Under the pieces are notes generated by a model. It had not been told where the DNA came from. It did not search any database and saw only the letters and a list, made by a program, of their open reading frames with translations. Below, piece by piece: positions 9,388 through 16,540 of a stretch of DNA of 58,044 bases. The translations under genes were made by a program, and so were the position numbers. Position 1 is the stretch's first letter, and each line of letters begins with the position of its first letter. The stretch covers positions 1 through 58,044 of the forward strand of contig PSPW01000002.1 in the NCBI GenBank assembly GCA_004195615.1, given 5' to 3'. The stretch comes from Methanobacteriota archaeon (lineage in GTDB: Archaea > Thermoplasmatota > Poseidoniia > Poseidoniales > Thalassarchaeaceae).

Positions 9388-9810
9388 TCAGCAGCAACCC
9401 GCTTCTCGCTGAGGCGCAGGTACGAAGGAGACCCTGTCGACGTCTTTCGTGTTCCTTAACCTGGAAACGATTTCCCTCAACGAGCTGGCGACTCCCTTAA
9501 TTTGCAATGTGTCAACACAGGTGTGACTCCCAGTGAGGCAGTTGTGCTGGAATGAGGACACTTCTACAGAATGAGAGTGTCTGATGTCTAGAATCTTTGA
9601 TTCCACTCCGTGTTGGTAGAAAATTACCATCACGCCCTCTGTTTCCGTGTCGTCATCCATGAAACTGAGATCCCCACGACTGGCATCGGCGAAGTGAAGA
9701 CTGGCGTCCCTAAGGAACATACTCCTGTTTTTGTAGCCAGTTTCCTCAATCATAGAATCAAGGGATTCGAGGAATTCGTTGTCACTGCTGAAGGAGATTA
9801 TCCTAGTCAT
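9388..9810 (-). CDS. NikR-like ribbon-helix-helix metal-responsive regulator
   Basis: A 140-residue regulator. The N-terminal 45 residues (MTRIISFSSDNEFLESLDSM, then KNRSMFLRDA) form a ribbon-helix-helix DNA-binding domain. The rest is a NikR/ACT-like metal-binding domain with candidate ligands His78, His80, His89, Cys91, His96 and Cys98 in the stretch RHSHSVEVSSFQHNCLTGSH, and a terminal Cys-Cys. NikR normally uses three His and one Cys for nickel; the altered His/Cys order here could shift metal preference. The gene is divergent from a ZIP transporter across 65 AT-rich bases, so it probably controls that transporter and itself. It also heads the minus-strand gene run toward aconitase X (10-base gap). 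Confidence 0.8.
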   Translation of the reverse strand: MTRIISFSSDNEFLESLDSMIEETGYKNRSMFLRDASLHFADASRGDLSFMDDDTETEGVMVIFYQHGVESKILDIRHSHSVEVSSFQHNCLTGSHTCVDTLQIKGVASSLREIVSRLRNTKDVDRVSFVPAPQREAGCC

Positions 9811-9875
9811 GACGCAACGACAGAAAGCTAAATTAATAACATTTCTTAAATATCTATTATTTTCTCAGCGATGTA
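9811..9875. promoter_or_regulatory. Divergent promoter between NikR-like regulator and ZIP transporter
   Basis: This 65-base AT-rich gap separates two divergent start codons. On the plus strand TTAAATAT (9846-9853) lies 23-30 bases before the ZIP ATG, the spacing of an archaeal TATA box on a leaderless transcript. On the minus strand TTATTAATTTAG (about 9829-9840) has the same spacing to the regulator ATG. A loose inverted repeat AATAA...TTATT spans the middle and is a candidate binding site for the ribbon-helix-helix protein. The TATA boxes are plausible; the operator is inference. Confidence 0.5.
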
Positions 9876-10745
9876 ATGGCTTTGGAGAGCGCCCCTATCG
9901 AACTAGCCGCATTGACGCTGATTCTAGCACTAATTGGAGGATTGACTCCCATATTGAGTAGAATCAAGGAGGATCGCGATATTTTGCGCAGGATTACTGG
10001 AGTGGCCTCTGGTATTCTTCTGGCATCGGCCATCCTTGTGGTGATTCCAGAGGGTTTTGAGCTTGCAATGGAAGAGCACGACGAGGGGGTTCACGAAGAA
10101 GAGGAGACAGGTCACGAAGAAGAGGAAGGTTTGGAGGGTCTGATTATCGGAGGTGCCATACTGGCCGGATTCATGATGATGCTTATGCTAGAAGGATCAG
10201 GAATTGGTCACGCCGTCCACGAGGAACACCACAATCACGAGGGAGATTATGGGCACGAGCACATCCATCATAGGAATTCGCCGTGGATTATCGTCATCGG
10301 CCTATCCCTACATTCTGCCGCTGACGGTCTGGCGATAGGTTCCGCTGCTGCCGGAAGCTCTGAGGCAGTTACGGCAATTGTTGCACTCGCAGTCCTAATT
10401 CACAAGGTCCCTGCGGCGTTTAGCCTAGGAGTATTCTCAACCCACGAAAGGAACGAAAGGAACGACTCAATCAGAGACGTAGTGTTGTTCTCTGTCGTCA
10501 CTCCTGTTATGATAATGGTCTCATTCTACGCTCTAGAAGGTCTCGATGAACACATGATTGCCCTCGCAATGCTATTCGCAGGCGGTACATTCCTGTACGT
10601 GGCTACAGTAGATACCCTTCCCGACATCCACAACCCAGAGACAGGAAGAGAGGCTCTGGTTAACGTCATCATCGGAATCACCCTGATGATCGTGATACTC
10701 TATGGTGCTGATGCTGCGGGACTAATCGAGCACGGGCACGACTAA
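9876..10745 (+). CDS. ZIP family divalent metal transporter, His/Glu-rich
   Basis: A 289-residue inner-membrane metal transporter with about eight TM helices. The two family signatures are present: LSLHSAADGLAIGSAA (TM4) and LIHKVPAAFSLGVF (TM5), whose His, Asp and Glu/Lys positions line the metal path. Two His/acid-rich loops (EEHDEGVHEEEETGHEEEEG near residue 66 and a HAVHEEHHNHEGDYGHEHIHH-like stretch near 112) probably sense or bind metal. A nearby in-frame ATG at 9871 is followed at once by a stop, so 9876 is the start. Import of zinc, iron, manganese or nickel is expected from the family. Control by the divergent NikR-like regulator is likely. Confidence 0.9.
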   Translation: MALESAPIELAALTLILALIGGLTPILSRIKEDRDILRRITGVASGILLASAILVVIPEGFELAMEEHDEGVHEEEETGHEEEEGLEGLIIGGAILAGFMMMLMLEGSGIGHAVHEEHHNHEGDYGHEHIHHRNSPWIIVIGLSLHSAADGLAIGSAAAGSSEAVTAIVALAVLIHKVPAAFSLGVFSTHERNERNDSIRDVVLFSVVTPVMIMVSFYALEGLDEHMIALAMLFAGGTFLYVATVDTLPDIHNPETGREALVNVIIGITLMIVILYGADAAGLIEHGHD

Positions 10746-10777
10746 GTGCGACAAACCCGGCATCGAAATGAGTTTGT

Positions 10778-11023
10778 ATGGACGAAGGAGAGAGTAGGAA
10801 TCTGAAGGCTAGGATTCTTGAGAGCAGGGCATTCCGGGCTTTCTTGGTATTCTCTGCCTTTCGTGCGGTCTACGGGGCAGGGATACTGGTTGTCACATAT
10901 CTTCTTGCGACTAGTGAAGATACCCCGGTGTGGGCATCGGTAGTCTTCCTACTAATTTCCATGGTATTCTCAAGGGTCATTTTCCGAGCCATCAAGAAAA
11001 AGTGGCCTGAGTTATTTTCATAG
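10778..11023 (+). CDS. Small two-TM membrane protein
   Basis: An 81-residue protein with a basic N-terminus and two hydrophobic stretches (FLVFSAFRAVYGAGILVVTYLL and WASVVFLLISMVFSRVIF), ending in KKKWPELFS. It follows the ZIP gene by 32 bases on the same strand and its end overlaps the convergent flavin enzyme gene by six bases. I do not recognise the family. Coding is supported by the charge layout, clean TM pattern and fit between neighbours. Confidence 0.65.
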   Translation: MDEGESRNLKARILESRAFRAFLVFSAFRAVYGAGILVVTYLLATSEDTPVWASVVFLLISMVFSRVIFRAIKKKWPELFS

Positions 11024-12001
11024 AGACTCTCCGAGCCTCCTCATTATCGTGGTTGCAGACTCCACGCTTTCGATGGTGTCAACACTCTTCCCAGCGGACC
11101 ATATGTCTGATGACTTTGCGCCCTTGGACATCTTCCTCCACATTCTGAATGAGATTGTGTTCAGCAACCACCTGGTTCTGTGCTTCAACCGTCCTGAAAG
11201 AAGGACTCTAACTAGCCAGGAGTTCTCCCTACGATAGTTTGGAGTTTTGATTACAGAGACGGGGATTCCTGTCAGTTTGACGGTCCAATCGATGTCCTCC
11301 TCGTTCGCCCCGACTATGGCCTGCTTGTACCCATCAGGCATTGAGCACTCATCGGTTGCGATGAAGCGAGTGCCCATCTGGACCCCGTCATAACCAATCC
11401 GAATCGCCCCCTTCAACTCCTTCTCGCTTCCTATGCCGCCTGCGCAAATCAGAGGGAGGCCCAGATCAGAAAGTGATTCGTACATCTGCTCCATGTTGTC
11501 AGTACCTAGATGACCCCCCGCTCTGTTATTCACGCAAATCAGACCATCGACACCGCACTCAACTCCCTTCTCTGCATGGAATCGGGTTGTTACGTCGTGA
11601 TAGACGAAGCCACCCCTTGAGTGTACCTTCTCGCAAACCCAGTCGGGTTTGCCCAAGGACGTCACGAAGAATCTGATTCCCTCGTCCAGTGCTATGTCAA
11701 TCCACTGGGACATCCTCTGTAGGTACTTGTCGTTGCCCTTCTCAATCAGGGCATTAAATCCTAGTGGATTATTGGTTTTTGACTTGATGTACCGTATTCC
11801 CTCGGTCAACCCCTGATTCAGGTCTGGCTCATCATATCCGTGAACCACAGTCAGGGATACTGGTTGGATGATCGCCATTCCCCCTCCATTGGCTGCTGCT
11901 GCAACTAGATCGGGATTAGAGCAAGGGTACATGGCTCCACAGATTATTGGGTATTCTACTCCTGCGTGCTCGATAAGCCTATTTCCCACCACGCGAATCA
12001 A
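11018..12001 (-). CDS. Nitronate monooxygenase / NPD-family FMN enzyme
   Basis: A 327-residue TIM-barrel flavoprotein. Family marks are YPIICGAMYPCSNPDLVAAAANGGGMAIIQP at the N-terminus, VNNRAGGHLG near residue 155, PLICAGGIGSEKEL near 180 and GYDGVQMGTRFIATDEC near 202, the last two holding the FMN phosphate. Members oxidise nitronates or reduce enoyl groups with FMN; the substrate cannot be told from sequence. The longest frame starts with TTG at 12001, and GTG codons at 11992 and 11989 are alternatives. It faces the acyl-CoA dehydrogenase gene across about 88 bases, and a role in fatty acid metabolism is possible. Confidence 0.85.
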   Translation of the reverse strand: MIRVVGNRLIEHAGVEYPIICGAMYPCSNPDLVAAAANGGGMAIIQPVSLTVVHGYDEPDLNQGLTEGIRYIKSKTNNPLGFNALIEKGNDKYLQRMSQWIDIALDEGIRFFVTSLGKPDWVCEKVHSRGGFVYHDVTTRFHAEKGVECGVDGLICVNNRAGGHLGTDNMEQMYESLSDLGLPLICAGGIGSEKELKGAIRIGYDGVQMGTRFIATDECSMPDGYKQAIVGANEEDIDWTVKLTGIPVSVIKTPNYRRENSWLVRVLLSGRLKHRTRWLLNTISFRMWRKMSKGAKSSDIWSAGKSVDTIESVESATTIMRRLGESL

Positions 12002-12089
12002 TTACTCGGAAGAAAGGATGAGAAATAACTGTTGATGAAAATGAGCTCTCCCTGAAATTGCTCAAATAGTGCTATTCATTGGATGGTGC

Positions 12090-13235
12090 ATGGTTGACTT
12101 CCGGCTCAGCGAAGAGCAGATGATGATTCGTGACATGGCTAGGGAATTCTGTGACGAGGAAGTGACCCCTAATGCAGAGGAGTGGGACAAAAACGGAACG
12201 TACCCCAAGGAGGCGATTTCGAAGGCCCACGAGTTGGGTTTGCTGAATGTGACAATACCGGAGAAGTACGGTGGGTCCGGGATGTCTACAGTTGATGAGA
12301 TGATTATCTGTGAGGAGCTCTCCAGAGGTGATCCTGGTTTTGGTACCGCCTCTTACCACACTATGTTGGCATCATTCCCAATCCTGACTGGAGGTACTGA
12401 GGAGCAGAAGTCGGAATACCTAGGAAGGACCGCTTCAGGGAAGCTGGCGGCATATTGCGTGACTGAGCCGGATGCGGGTTCTGACGTCCAGTCTCTGAAG
12501 ACCGAGGCAGTTAGAGATGGTGATGAGTACGTGATCAACGGCAGCAAGGCATGGATCTCTGGTGCTGGATACGCGGACTGGTTCTTCGTCCTGACTTACA
12601 CTGACAAAGAAGCCGGATATGGTGGCCTTAGTGGATTCATCATCGATGCGGACTCGCCAGGAATAGAGCTTGGCAAGAAGGAAGATAACATGGGTCAGAG
12701 GTGTTCTGACACCAGAGGCGTGAATTTCACCGATGTAAGAGTACCTGTATCAAATCTAATCGGAGGAGTGGAGAATGGCGGATGGATGAATGCGATGAAG
12801 GCTTTTGACCACTCGAGGCCAGCAGTGGCAGCGGCCGCAGTCGGAAATGCCAGAGGCGCGATGGAAGAAGCATGGACCTACGCCAAGGAGAGACGGACTT
12901 TCGGTAAACCGATTTCTAAGCACCAGTCAATCTCATTCATTCTGGCTGACATGGCCACCAAGATAGAAGCCGCTAGGCTCCTTACTCTCAGTGCTGCCAA
13001 TGCACTTGACTCAGGAGAAAGGGCAACTCTGAAGTCGGCACATGCCAAGAGGTTCGCTGCGGACATGTGCATGGAGGTCACTACTGATGCAGTCCAGGTC
13101 CTCGGGGGGTACGGTTACTCCGAGGAGTACCCCGTTGCTAGGAGAATGAGAGGTGCTAAAATCTACCAGATATTCGAGGGGACTAGTCAGATTCAGAGGA
13201 TGATCATAAGCAGGGAGTTAGAGGATTCCTTCTAG
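12090..13235 (+). CDS. Acyl-CoA dehydrogenase
   Basis: FAD enzyme of beta-oxidation that makes trans-2-enoyl-CoA and passes electrons to ETF. It has 381 residues from the ATG at 12090; a GTG at 12069 would add seven. Motifs include YCVTEPDAGSDVQSLKT (FAD/substrate), KAWISGAGYADWFFV, RRTFGKPISKHQSISF and VQVLGGYGYSEEYPVARRMRG. The expected catalytic base is the Glu in IFEGTSQIQRMIISREL. CAAATAG at about 12063-12069 may be a weak TATA box for a leaderless message. The ETF:quinone oxidoreductase-like gene at 22.6 kb would accept its electrons via ETF, whose genes are not in this window. The last bases overlap the convergent methyltransferase gene. Confidence 0.93.
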   Translation: MVDFRLSEEQMMIRDMAREFCDEEVTPNAEEWDKNGTYPKEAISKAHELGLLNVTIPEKYGGSGMSTVDEMIICEELSRGDPGFGTASYHTMLASFPILTGGTEEQKSEYLGRTASGKLAAYCVTEPDAGSDVQSLKTEAVRDGDEYVINGSKAWISGAGYADWFFVLTYTDKEAGYGGLSGFIIDADSPGIELGKKEDNMGQRCSDTRGVNFTDVRVPVSNLIGGVENGGWMNAMKAFDHSRPAVAAAAVGNARGAMEEAWTYAKERRTFGKPISKHQSISFILADMATKIEAARLLTLSAANALDSGERATLKSAHAKRFAADMCMEVTTDAVQVLGGYGYSEEYPVARRMRGAKIYQIFEGTSQIQRMIISRELEDSF

Positions 13236-13951
13236 GCCTCTGAGTTTCTCTGTCTGAGCGCTTCAGCAGCAACTACTGCCATAGGCGCCTGCAGATTGTA
13301 AGAAGGCACGAAACCGGACATCGGGACTCTAATCACGGAGTCTGATTCCTCTAGTATCAGTTCTGAGATGCCGTCACGCTCACCTCCGACGACAAGAATG
13401 ACGTTGCCTGTCAAATCCTCTTCCCATGGTCCTAGATTGCCGGTGTCCTCAATGGAAATGATTCGGAAGCCGGCTTCCTTGGCCATTTCGACCAGTATCT
13501 TCCCATCGACCCAGTGCACTGGCATGAATCTGTGAGCCTTCATTGATGCCCGTCTTGCTGCCTTCTTCTCGGTGTGGTTCAGTGAGCCATCGACGAATAC
13601 GGCCTGAGCGCCACTGACCTCGGCCGTTCTGATAGTGAATCCAATGTTGACCGGATACCTTGCCCCATCCAGAAGCCAGCACAACCCTCCTGAAGATAGA
13701 ACTTGTCCGACGCTAGAATCTGGTTGTCTGCCCACCAGGGCAAGTATAGAAGGAGGATTATTGCCGTCGTTGACTCGAGCCATCCTCCACATGTCCATCT
13801 TGGAGGACTCGCGTACTGTGATTCCTTTTTCTTCAGCCAGTTTCCGGAGTCTGTCGGCTTCGGGGTCCTGTGAGTCTCTTAGGAAGAGGATGAGTGTGAC
13901 TTCCTCGGAGTCTAGAGCAACGGATACCTCGGCTACCCCACATCGCTGCAT
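13232..13951 (-). CDS. SpoU/TrmH-family RNA 2'-O-ribose methyltransferase
   Basis: A 239-residue SPOUT methyltransferase. The three motifs that form the trefoil-knot SAM site are all present: motif 1 NIGFTIRTAEVSG near residue 103, motif 2 ILVVGGERDGIS near 185, and motif 3 VIRVPMSGFVPSYNLQAPMAV near 207. The ~90-residue N-terminal part would be the RNA-binding domain. The target, tRNA or rRNA, cannot be assigned. The ATG start at 13951 is unambiguous, and the 3' end overlaps the acyl-CoA dehydrogenase gene by four bases in convergent orientation. Confidence 0.88.
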   Translation of the reverse strand: MQRCGVAEVSVALDSEEVTLILFLRDSQDPEADRLRKLAEEKGITVRESSKMDMWRMARVNDGNNPPSILALVGRQPDSSVGQVLSSGGLCWLLDGARYPVNIGFTIRTAEVSGAQAVFVDGSLNHTEKKAARRASMKAHRFMPVHWVDGKILVEMAKEAGFRIISIEDTGNLGPWEEDLTGNVILVVGGERDGISELILEESDSVIRVPMSGFVPSYNLQAPMAVVAAEALRQRNSEA

Positions 13952-14018
13952 GAACCACTGGTTCGGTTCTGGATTAATCTTCTTTCGGTATTACTCGCGT
14001 ACAATTGTGTTGGCAGTA

Positions 14019-14331
14019 ATGCCACCATAAGGGAGGAGTTCCAACATCAGTAATTCCATCTCTGGTGGTTGCCATTATTGGTTTGGCCTCGGTGCAGTAT
14101 GCATGCAAGAGGAAAATCGGATTCGGGTGGTTGGGAGAAATTGGTTCTGGGGAAATGGCTCCCATGATCGGACTAGTGGCCGTTTTCGTTCTCGCTCAGG
14201 ACTTCTGGTGATAGGATGACGGTGAAACAGGGGCACTAGGGCTACCGAAATGGATTTGGTGGGCGGCATTGCTTTCTCTGGTCCAGACAGGCATAATGGC
14301 GAAATGGGTAGTGAAGGAGAACTCCCGTTAG
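14019..14331 (+). pseudogene. Decayed small membrane-protein gene
   Basis: The 410-base gap 13952-14361 holds no intact gene, but one plus-strand frame reads as membrane protein. From 14029 it encodes KGGVPTSVIPSLVVAIIGLASV... to LVAVFVLAQDFW, then two tandem stops (TGA 14209, TAG 14212), then in the same frame DDGETGALGLPKWIWWAALLSLVQTGI to a stop at 14329. The only good ATG (14019) is out of phase by one base. One frameshift plus two stops fits a broken gene of about 100 codons with three TM helices. The family is not recognised. Sequencing error or two tiny genes are alternatives. Confidence 0.5.
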
Positions 14332-14361
14332 AGTCAAGTCTGATAGTGCTCCGTTGATGCC

Positions 14362-14568
14362 ATGGGACTTGGCAGGGCTGTGTTGTTTGGATCTCTTGCA
14401 ATTATCCCAGGAGCCCTTCTCTCCCTATTTGGGTGGATTCTGAGCGGGAGTCCGGAGGAGTGGAGTGCCAAGCTCTGGTTGTCATGCTATGCCCCATTTT
14501 TTGGATGCGTTGCTGCTGGTGCGATAATTGGTTGGAATGATGAAAGGAGCCCGGATCTGGAGGTCTGA
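14362..14568 (+). CDS. Small two-TM membrane protein
   Basis: A 68-residue protein with two hydrophobic spans (AVLFGSLAIIPGALLSLFGWIL and LWLSCYAPFFGCVAAGAIIGW) and an acidic tail. It ends two bases before the start of the endonuclease III gene, so the two are probably co-transcribed. I do not recognise a family. The close spacing and clean membrane pattern support coding. Confidence 0.6.
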   Translation: MGLGRAVLFGSLAIIPGALLSLFGWILSGSPEEWSAKLWLSCYAPFFGCVAAGAIIGWNDERSPDLEV

Positions 14569-14570
14569 GA

Positions 14571-15218
14571 TTGCGCCGAGCAGAGAAGGCCGGCATAATT
14601 GGCAGCAAACTCGATGAGATGTACCCGGAGACTCCCATTCCACTGAATCATATCGACCCATACACTCTGCTGGTAGCAGTGATGCTATCTGCCCAGACAA
14701 CAGACAAGAAGGTGAACGAAGTTACTCCGAAGTTGTTCGAGGCTGCGGGAAGACCTGAGGAAATGGCCTTGCTCGAAGTGGAAGAAATTCACGATATCAT
14801 CCGTGAAATTGGATTAGCTCCGACCAAAGCGAAGAACCTCCGCAAGATGGCGGAGCAGATTCTAGAAGACGGTGGGAGGGTGAGGCCTGACTGGGATTTT
14901 CTGGAGTCATTGGCTGGTGTTGGTCACAAGACCGCGAGTGTGGTTATGAGTCAGGCATTCGGAGTTCCAGCTTTCCCTGTTGATACTCACATACACAGAT
15001 TGGCAGCTAGGTGGGGGATCTCGGATGGTAGGAACGTGTCCAAGACCGAGAGGGATCTGAAAGTCGTTTTCCCCGAGGGGACCTGGAACAGGAGACACCT
15101 GCAGATTATCTACTTCGGGAGAGAGCACTGTCCCGCACTAAGGCACGATCTGAGGAGTTGTCCGATATGCTCGTGGGCCTCGACAAAGAAGAGGATTAGG
15201 GAAGAGATGGGTGATTGA
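14571..15218 (+). CDS. nth: Endonuclease III-like DNA glycosylase/AP lyase
   Basis: Base-excision repair enzyme that removes oxidised pyrimidines and nicks the backbone. It has 215 residues, the usual length. The helix-hairpin-helix reads LAGVGHKTASVV, with the catalytic Lys, and VDTHIHRLA carries the catalytic Asp. The N-terminal HAMLSAQTTDKKVN-type motif is present as VMLSAQTTDKKVN. The C-terminal iron-sulfur loop is irregular: only three cysteines (C-x9-C-x2-C) are seen instead of the standard C-x6-C-x2-C-x5-C, so the 4Fe-4S cluster may be absent or differently held. The longest frame begins with TTG at 14571, immediately after the previous stop. Confidence 0.9.
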   Translation: MRRAEKAGIIGSKLDEMYPETPIPLNHIDPYTLLVAVMLSAQTTDKKVNEVTPKLFEAAGRPEEMALLEVEEIHDIIREIGLAPTKAKNLRKMAEQILEDGGRVRPDWDFLESLAGVGHKTASVVMSQAFGVPAFPVDTHIHRLAARWGISDGRNVSKTERDLKVVFPEGTWNRRHLQIIYFGREHCPALRHDLRSCPICSWASTKKRIREEMGD

Positions 15219-15355
15219 AATGGGCGAAAAGAGGGATTTCGAGATCAAAACCTGCTTCGGTTTCAGCGAACCTCTATCGAAATCTGCATCGGTCACTCTG
15301 AAATCGTATATCGAGTGATGGTAGCCTTCATGAGTCTGGTTCGACGCGCGATTAC

Positions 15356-15835
15356 ATGGCAACAGTAGAACTAGCAGTTGGAGACAAGGCACCTGACTTC
15401 GAGGCCGAGATTACCGATGGGTCGAAGATCTCACTTTCTGAGATTCTCTCCTCGAGAGAGGGGGTTATTCTGTACTTCTACCCCAGAGATAACACTCCTG
15501 GATGTACCACACAAGCCTGTGACTTCAGAGATAGTTTCGGCAGGTTCGAAGGGAGCGGTTGGAAGGTCGTCGGAGTCTCGACAGATGGTGCCAAATCCCA
15601 TCAGAAGTTCATTAACAAGCACAAGTTACCATTTGACCTAATCATTGACGAGGAAGCTGCGCTTCACAAGTCATATGGCACTTGGAGAGAGAAGAACATG
15701 TACGGAAAGACGTACATTGGGACTCTCAGATCTACGTTCGCAATCAAGTCAGACGGAAAGATATCTTGGATCGGATACGGGGTTAAGGCGAAGGGGCACG
15801 TGGACTCTCTGATTGAGGCTCTGAAGGTCGGATGA
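15356..15835 (+). CDS. bcp: Peroxiredoxin, BCP/PrxQ type
   Basis: Thiol peroxidase that reduces hydrogen peroxide and organic peroxides using thioredoxin or glutaredoxin. It has 159 residues with the thioredoxin-fold PrxQ motif YPRDNTPGCTTQACDFRD. The first Cys is the peroxidatic residue and the Cys five residues on is the usual PrxQ resolving residue. LRSTFAIKSDGKISWI near the C-terminus is also typical. The 137 bases before it hold only a doubtful 32-codon frame. The gene is followed one base later by a small ORF. The thioredoxin reductase and glutaredoxin in this window could serve it. Confidence 0.93.
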   Translation: MATVELAVGDKAPDFEAEITDGSKISLSEILSSREGVILYFYPRDNTPGCTTQACDFRDSFGRFEGSGWKVVGVSTDGAKSHQKFINKHKLPFDLIIDEEAALHKSYGTWREKNMYGKTYIGTLRSTFAIKSDGKISWIGYGVKAKGHVDSLIEALKVG

Positions 15836-15836
15836 T

Positions 15837-16040
15837 ATGAGCATAGAAGAGCGACGAAATTTGGTTGCTTCATTCCTCAGACAATGCGTCAGATACGCAA
15901 ATGACTCGATTAGAAGAAAGACTGACAGAGGGGAAGAGGAAGAAGAAATATCCAGATGGGTCGCATATCGTGATTTCACAGAGCACTCGGTAATTGAGGT
16001 CTCCAATGGCGACCTTGATTCTTGGTTGGAAGAGGAATGA
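15837..16040 (+). CDS. Small charged protein of unknown function
   Basis: A 67-residue soluble protein, rich in Arg and Glu (NLVASFLRQCVRYANDSIRR, then DRGEEEEEISRWVAYRDF), ending LDSWLEEE. It starts one base after the peroxiredoxin stop, so it is likely co-transcribed. The first half looks like an amphipathic helix pair. No family is recognised. Confidence 0.6.
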   Translation: MSIEERRNLVASFLRQCVRYANDSIRRKTDRGEEEEEISRWVAYRDFTEHSVIEVSNGDLDSWLEEE

Positions 16041-16055
16041 TTCCTGATTTAGAAG

Positions 16056-16526
16056 TTAGTTGTCGATAGCACGATCTAATGCGGGTGAGCCGAGTCTATG
16101 CTTGTGAGTGTCAACTCTCATCTTAGCACCTGCAATCATCAGGAGCGAGTCGTCCTCGTTGAGGGCGAAAACAGGGAGGTTTGTCTGATTCCCTAGGTCC
16201 TGGGCCCTTCTGGAGCATACGGATTGCTGGCTAGGCATGTGATTGAGAGATTTGAGATCGATAATCACCATGTCCCCCATGGAGAGGTTTCCCTCAACTC
16301 CATCCAACTGGAGTCTGTGGAGTCCATCTGGCTCCATGTAGATCACTCTCCGGGATGGCCTTTCTGTAACCCTCTCCGTTCTTTCCGACCACCTAGACTC
16401 GCCGAGGTCGTGGAATCGATTACCGACCTTAGGTCCTGGTTCAGTCGCACCCATCCCCATTCCTGAATTGACCTTTGGAGTTGTGTTCGGATTGGGGAGT
16501 CCAAGAAGCCGGAAGAGATTGACCAC
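16056..16526 (-). CDS. Possible SepF-like cell division protein
   Basis: A 156-residue protein starting with GTG. The layout resembles archaeal SepF, the membrane anchor of FtsZ: a short amphipathic N-terminus (MVNLFRLLGL), a flexible Gly/Pro/Ser-rich linker of about 50 residues, and a C-terminal domain. That domain has GDMVIIDLKSLNHM followed by a helix and LPVFALNEDDSLLMIAGAKMRV, similar in pattern to the SepF core (GNIV-x-I-x-L, then helix, then GDI-x-x-x-x-D-x-x-x-x-TP). The match is by pattern only and the conserved Gly-Asp is not exact. The neighbour is the 1155-residue surface protein, 14 bases upstream in the same direction. Treat the name as a hypothesis. Confidence 0.45.
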   Translation of the reverse strand: MVNLFRLLGLPNPNTTPKVNSGMGMGATEPGPKVGNRFHDLGESRWSERTERVTERPSRRVIYMEPDGLHRLQLDGVEGNLSMGDMVIIDLKSLNHMPSQQSVCSRRAQDLGNQTNLPVFALNEDDSLLMIAGAKMRVDTHKHRLGSPALDRAIDN

Positions 16527-16540
16527 GGGCGGTCCGAGAG

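Noticed and set aside
15220-15318. 32-codon ORF (MGEKRDFEIKTC...) between endonuclease III and peroxiredoxin
   Set aside because: Short, no family, no clear coding pattern; it may be only the untranslated gap before bcp.
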